A stretch of 64,000 nt of DNA from Streptomyces sp. yr375 (lineage in GTDB: Bacteria > Actinomycetota > Actinomycetes > Streptomycetales > Streptomycetaceae), in NCBI RefSeq assembly GCF_900110755.1, contig NZ_FOFF01000006.1:1-64000 (forward strand), written 5' to 3'. Of the stretch, positions 59,362 through 64,000 are shown in pieces (position 1 is the first letter of the stretch; each line of letters opens with the position of its first letter). Position numbers and translations under genes: made by a program. The notes beneath the pieces are model-generated. The model made no database searches. It was not told the origin of the DNA and was given only the letters and a program-made list of their open reading frames with translations.

Positions 59362-59394
59362 GAGAAGGACGGGGGCCCTGCCCCTGTCCTTCTC
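59362..59394 (+). promoter_or_regulatory. hairpin in the uvrA leader
   Basis: GAGAAGGAC (59362-59370) pairs with GTCCTTCTC (59386-59394), with GGGG/CCCC extending it inside. It spans from just after the -10 to a few bases before the GAAAGG ribosome site, so it would form at the very start of the mRNA. Confidence 0.65.
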
Positions 59395-59415
59395 TCAAGA
59401 AAGGTGCGGACCGGC

Positions 59416-62430
<3,015 letters not shown>

Positions 62431-62467
62431 CGAGTACATGGGCCGCAAGGCCTGACGGGCTCGACAG

Positions 62468-62510
62468 ACGGACGGCGCCCTACGGGAACTCCCCGCAGGG
62501 CGCCGTCCGT
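62468..62510 (+). terminator. uvrA terminator
   Basis: 14-bp perfect stem, arms 62468-62481 and 62497-62510, 15-base loop, 37 bp after the uvrA stop. Confidence 0.85.
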
Positions 62511-62559
62511 TGTCCCAGCAGTCCGTTTGTCCCGGCAGCGCCAGTTGCCCCGACAGCCG

Positions 62560-63471
62560 CTAGAAGACGCCGAGTTCGTAGCCGTACGGCGGTTCCGCGC
62601 CCGCTCGGGAGCAGGTGATCGCCGCCGCGCGGGCCGCGTACCGCAGGAGGTGCCGCCAGCCGGCGGTGCCCATGAGCTGGAGCGCTGCCGGCGACAGCGC
62701 GTCGAGCACCGAGAGGCCGTGCAGCAGGGCCGCGTTCACGGTGTCCCCGGCCCCGATGGTGTCCACGACGTCCGCCTCCTCAGCCGGTACCGGGTGTACG
62801 ACGCCGTCCCGGGTGAAGGCGGTCAGTCCGTCGCCGCCCTGGGTGATCACGACGGCCGAGGGACCGGCGGACAGCCAGTCGCGCGGGTTCCCGCCCAGCC
62901 ACTCGGCGTCCTCCTCGGAGAGCTTGAGCAGGGACACCGAGGGCAGCCAGCTCTTGAAGCGGGCCCGGTAGGCGTCGGCGTCGCGGATCAGCCCGGGGCG
63001 GATGTTCGGGTCGAGCGTGGTGAACAGGCCTTGCGCCGCGGCGGACCGCAGCAACTCCTCGTACGCGCTCGCACCCGGCTCCAGGACGAGCGAGCAGGTG
63101 CCGAAGGACACCGCGCGGGTCCCCGTGGGCAGCGCTGCCGGGACCGTGAACAGGCGGTCGGCGGTGCCGTCGACGTAGAAGGAGTAGGCGGCCGAACCGT
63201 TCCCGTCGATCGTGGCGACCGCGAGGGTGGTCGGCTCCGGACCGCGCTGCACCGTGGACACGTCCACGCCCGACTCCCGCAGCCTGCCGAGCAGCGCCTC
63301 GCCGAAGGCGTCCCGCGAGGTGCGGGAGCAGAAGGCCGTGGGGGAGCCGAGGCGGCTCAGCGCGACGGCCGTGTTGTAGGGGCCGCCGCCGAGCGCCGGC
63401 TGTAATCCCGCGAGGGCACCCGTGCCCTGCGGTACCAGGTCGATCAGGGCCTCACCGGCGACGACGATCAC
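62560..63471 (-). CDS. PfkB-family carbohydrate kinase (fructokinase-like)
   Basis: 303 aa. Ribokinase fold: VIVVAGEALIDLVPQG at the start, GGGPYNTAVALSRLG (sugar-binding GG.P.N.A), SFYVDGTADRLF, LDPNIRPGLIRDAD (key DPN.R), KLSEEDAEWL and anion hole DTIGAGDTVNAALLHGL with the catalytic Asp. It phosphorylates fructose or a related sugar in the cytoplasm. GTG 63471 overlaps the TGA of the upstream LacI-family regulator gene, so expression is coupled. Confidence 0.9.
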   Translation of the reverse strand: MIVVAGEALIDLVPQGTGALAGLQPALGGGPYNTAVALSRLGSPTAFCSRTSRDAFGEALLGRLRESGVDVSTVQRGPEPTTLAVATIDGNGSAAYSFYVDGTADRLFTVPAALPTGTRAVSFGTCSLVLEPGASAYEELLRSAAAQGLFTTLDPNIRPGLIRDADAYRARFKSWLPSVSLLKLSEEDAEWLGGNPRDWLSAGPSAVVITQGGDGLTAFTRDGVVHPVPAEEADVVDTIGAGDTVNAALLHGLSVLDALSPAALQLMGTAGWRHLLRYAARAAAITCSRAGAEPPYGYELGVF

Positions 63472-64000
63472 AGGACGGTTCCTTTCGCATGCTTCTCGCG
63501 GTTCGCGTGCCGCCCGGACGGCGCGGGCCGCTCCTCGGCAGGGTCGTCCGGGCAGCCGCACGACGTGCGGTGGACGAAGGAGCAGGCGAGCCGCACGGTC
63601 CGCGCCGGGCGGGCGGGTGCGCCGAGGCGTTCGAGGAGCGTCCGGACGGCGAGGGCGCCCAGCTCCCTGCCGGGCCGGGCGATGGCGGTGAGCCGGGGGG
63701 AGAACAGGTCCGCCCAGGGGAAGTCGTCGAGGCAGCACAGCGCGATGTCCTCGGGCACGGACAGGCCGCGTTCGCGCAGGATGCGCAGGGCGCCGATGGT
63801 CATCGCGTGGTCGCCGGTGACGAGCGCGGTCGGCGGCGCGGCCAGGGCGAGCAGGGCCGCGGTGGCCCGTTCGGCGCCGGCCGGCTCGCCGTCGCCGTGG
63901 GCCACGAGGCGCTCGTCGTAGGGGAGCCCGGCGGTGGCGAGGCCGTGCCGGTAGCCGCTGATCCGTTCGCCGGTGGCGCCGAGGCCGGAACGGCCTGCGA
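63468..64000 (-). CDS. LacI-family transcriptional regulator, C-terminal part (runs off right edge)
   Basis: The last 177 codons or so are present; the DNA-binding head lies outside. The sensor domain shows SGYRHGLATAGLPYDERLVAHGDGEP, ALVTGDHAMTIGALRILRERGLSVPEDIALCCLDDFPWADLFSPRLTAIARP (key GD..A.GAL..L...G..VP.DIA..G.D) and ELGALAVRTLLERL. It likely represses the sugar-kinase operon and itself, with the kinase substrate or product as ligand. Translation is coupled to the kinase through GTGA at 63471-63468. Confidence 0.9.
   Translation of the reverse strand, partial: AGRSGLGATGERISGYRHGLATAGLPYDERLVAHGDGEPAGAERATAALLALAAPPTALVTGDHAMTIGALRILRERGLSVPEDIALCCLDDFPWADLFSPRLTAIARPGRELGALAVRTLLERLGAPARPARTVRLACSFVHRTSCGCPDDPAEERPAPSGRHANREKHAKGTVL

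Overview
The window is a chromosomal segment of a Streptomyces species or a close relative. It has very high G+C with strong G/C preference at third codon positions, many GTG starts, and families typical of the genus: SPW_0924, DUF4184, DUF397 paired with a WhiJ-like HTH protein, a mycothiol-type maleylpyruvate isomerase-fold protein, and a PafBC-type DNA-damage promoter motif. The gene order around rpsA, coaE, uvrB, terD, terC, aroQ and uvrA looks like core chromosome. The only mobile DNA seen is the start of an IS30-type transposase at the left edge. No tRNA, rRNA or CRISPR array was found.

Layout. 1-5.2 kb: IS30 fragment, a small hypothetical, DUF4184 membrane protein, secreted lytic transglycosylase, SPW_0924 peptide and DUF3068 (PorA-like) protein. 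5.2-13.3 kb: HrpB helicase and a methyltransferase, divergent from rpsA, then PAC2 protein, coaE, a TPR protein and a two-helix membrane protein. 13.4-19.4 kb: methyltransferase, type 5 uracil-DNA glycosylase, prolyl aminopeptidase, and a GntR regulator divergent from an NCS1 permease plus Asp/Glu-hydantoin racemase-family protein, with a perfect palindromic operator. 19.4-20.0 kb: a block of short tandem repeats. 20-29.3 kb: small conserved proteins, FUSC transporter, DUF899, ABC exporter, and a developmental-type cassette (RsbW-like ATPase, 150-aa protein, WhiJ-like HTH, DUF397). 29.4-43.5 kb: MocR regulator divergent from an AhpD-like protein, an orphan GltD, DUF1772, DUF2293, a kinase-like protein, CBS protein, CorA, methyltransferase, pseudouridine catabolism pair, MFS exporter and ogt. 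43.5-64 kb: secreted GDPD, MHYT protein, uvrB, two TerD-type proteins, riboswitch-controlled terC, Ca2+/H+ antiporter, MHS transporter with aroQ, polar amino-acid ABC operon, MBL hydrolase, mycothiol-type enzyme, uvrA, and a LacI-sugar kinase pair cut by the right edge.

The main cross-gene signal is regulatory. Four genes or operons (ogt, uvrB, terD and uvrA) each carry an exact copy of TTGTCAGTG-N8-TAnnnT, the RecA-independent DNA-damage promoter recognised through PafBC in actinobacteria. A fifth, imperfect copy precedes a 97-aa protein. Thus base-alkylation repair, nucleotide-excision repair and a TerD stress module appear co-regulated. Next to them, terC has a leader matching the yybP-ykoY manganese riboswitch, which would tie Mn export to the same neighbourhood.

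A second chromosome-scale signal is the 12-bp palindrome CACGCGCGCGTG. It occurs exactly 12 times, nearly always inside genes and in several reading phases, far above a simple compositional expectation. Start sites were chosen by Shine-Dalgarno spacing, conserved amino termini, or a -10 hexamer placed 6-7 nt before the start (apparent leaderless genes). All functions are inferred from protein motifs recognised by eye.
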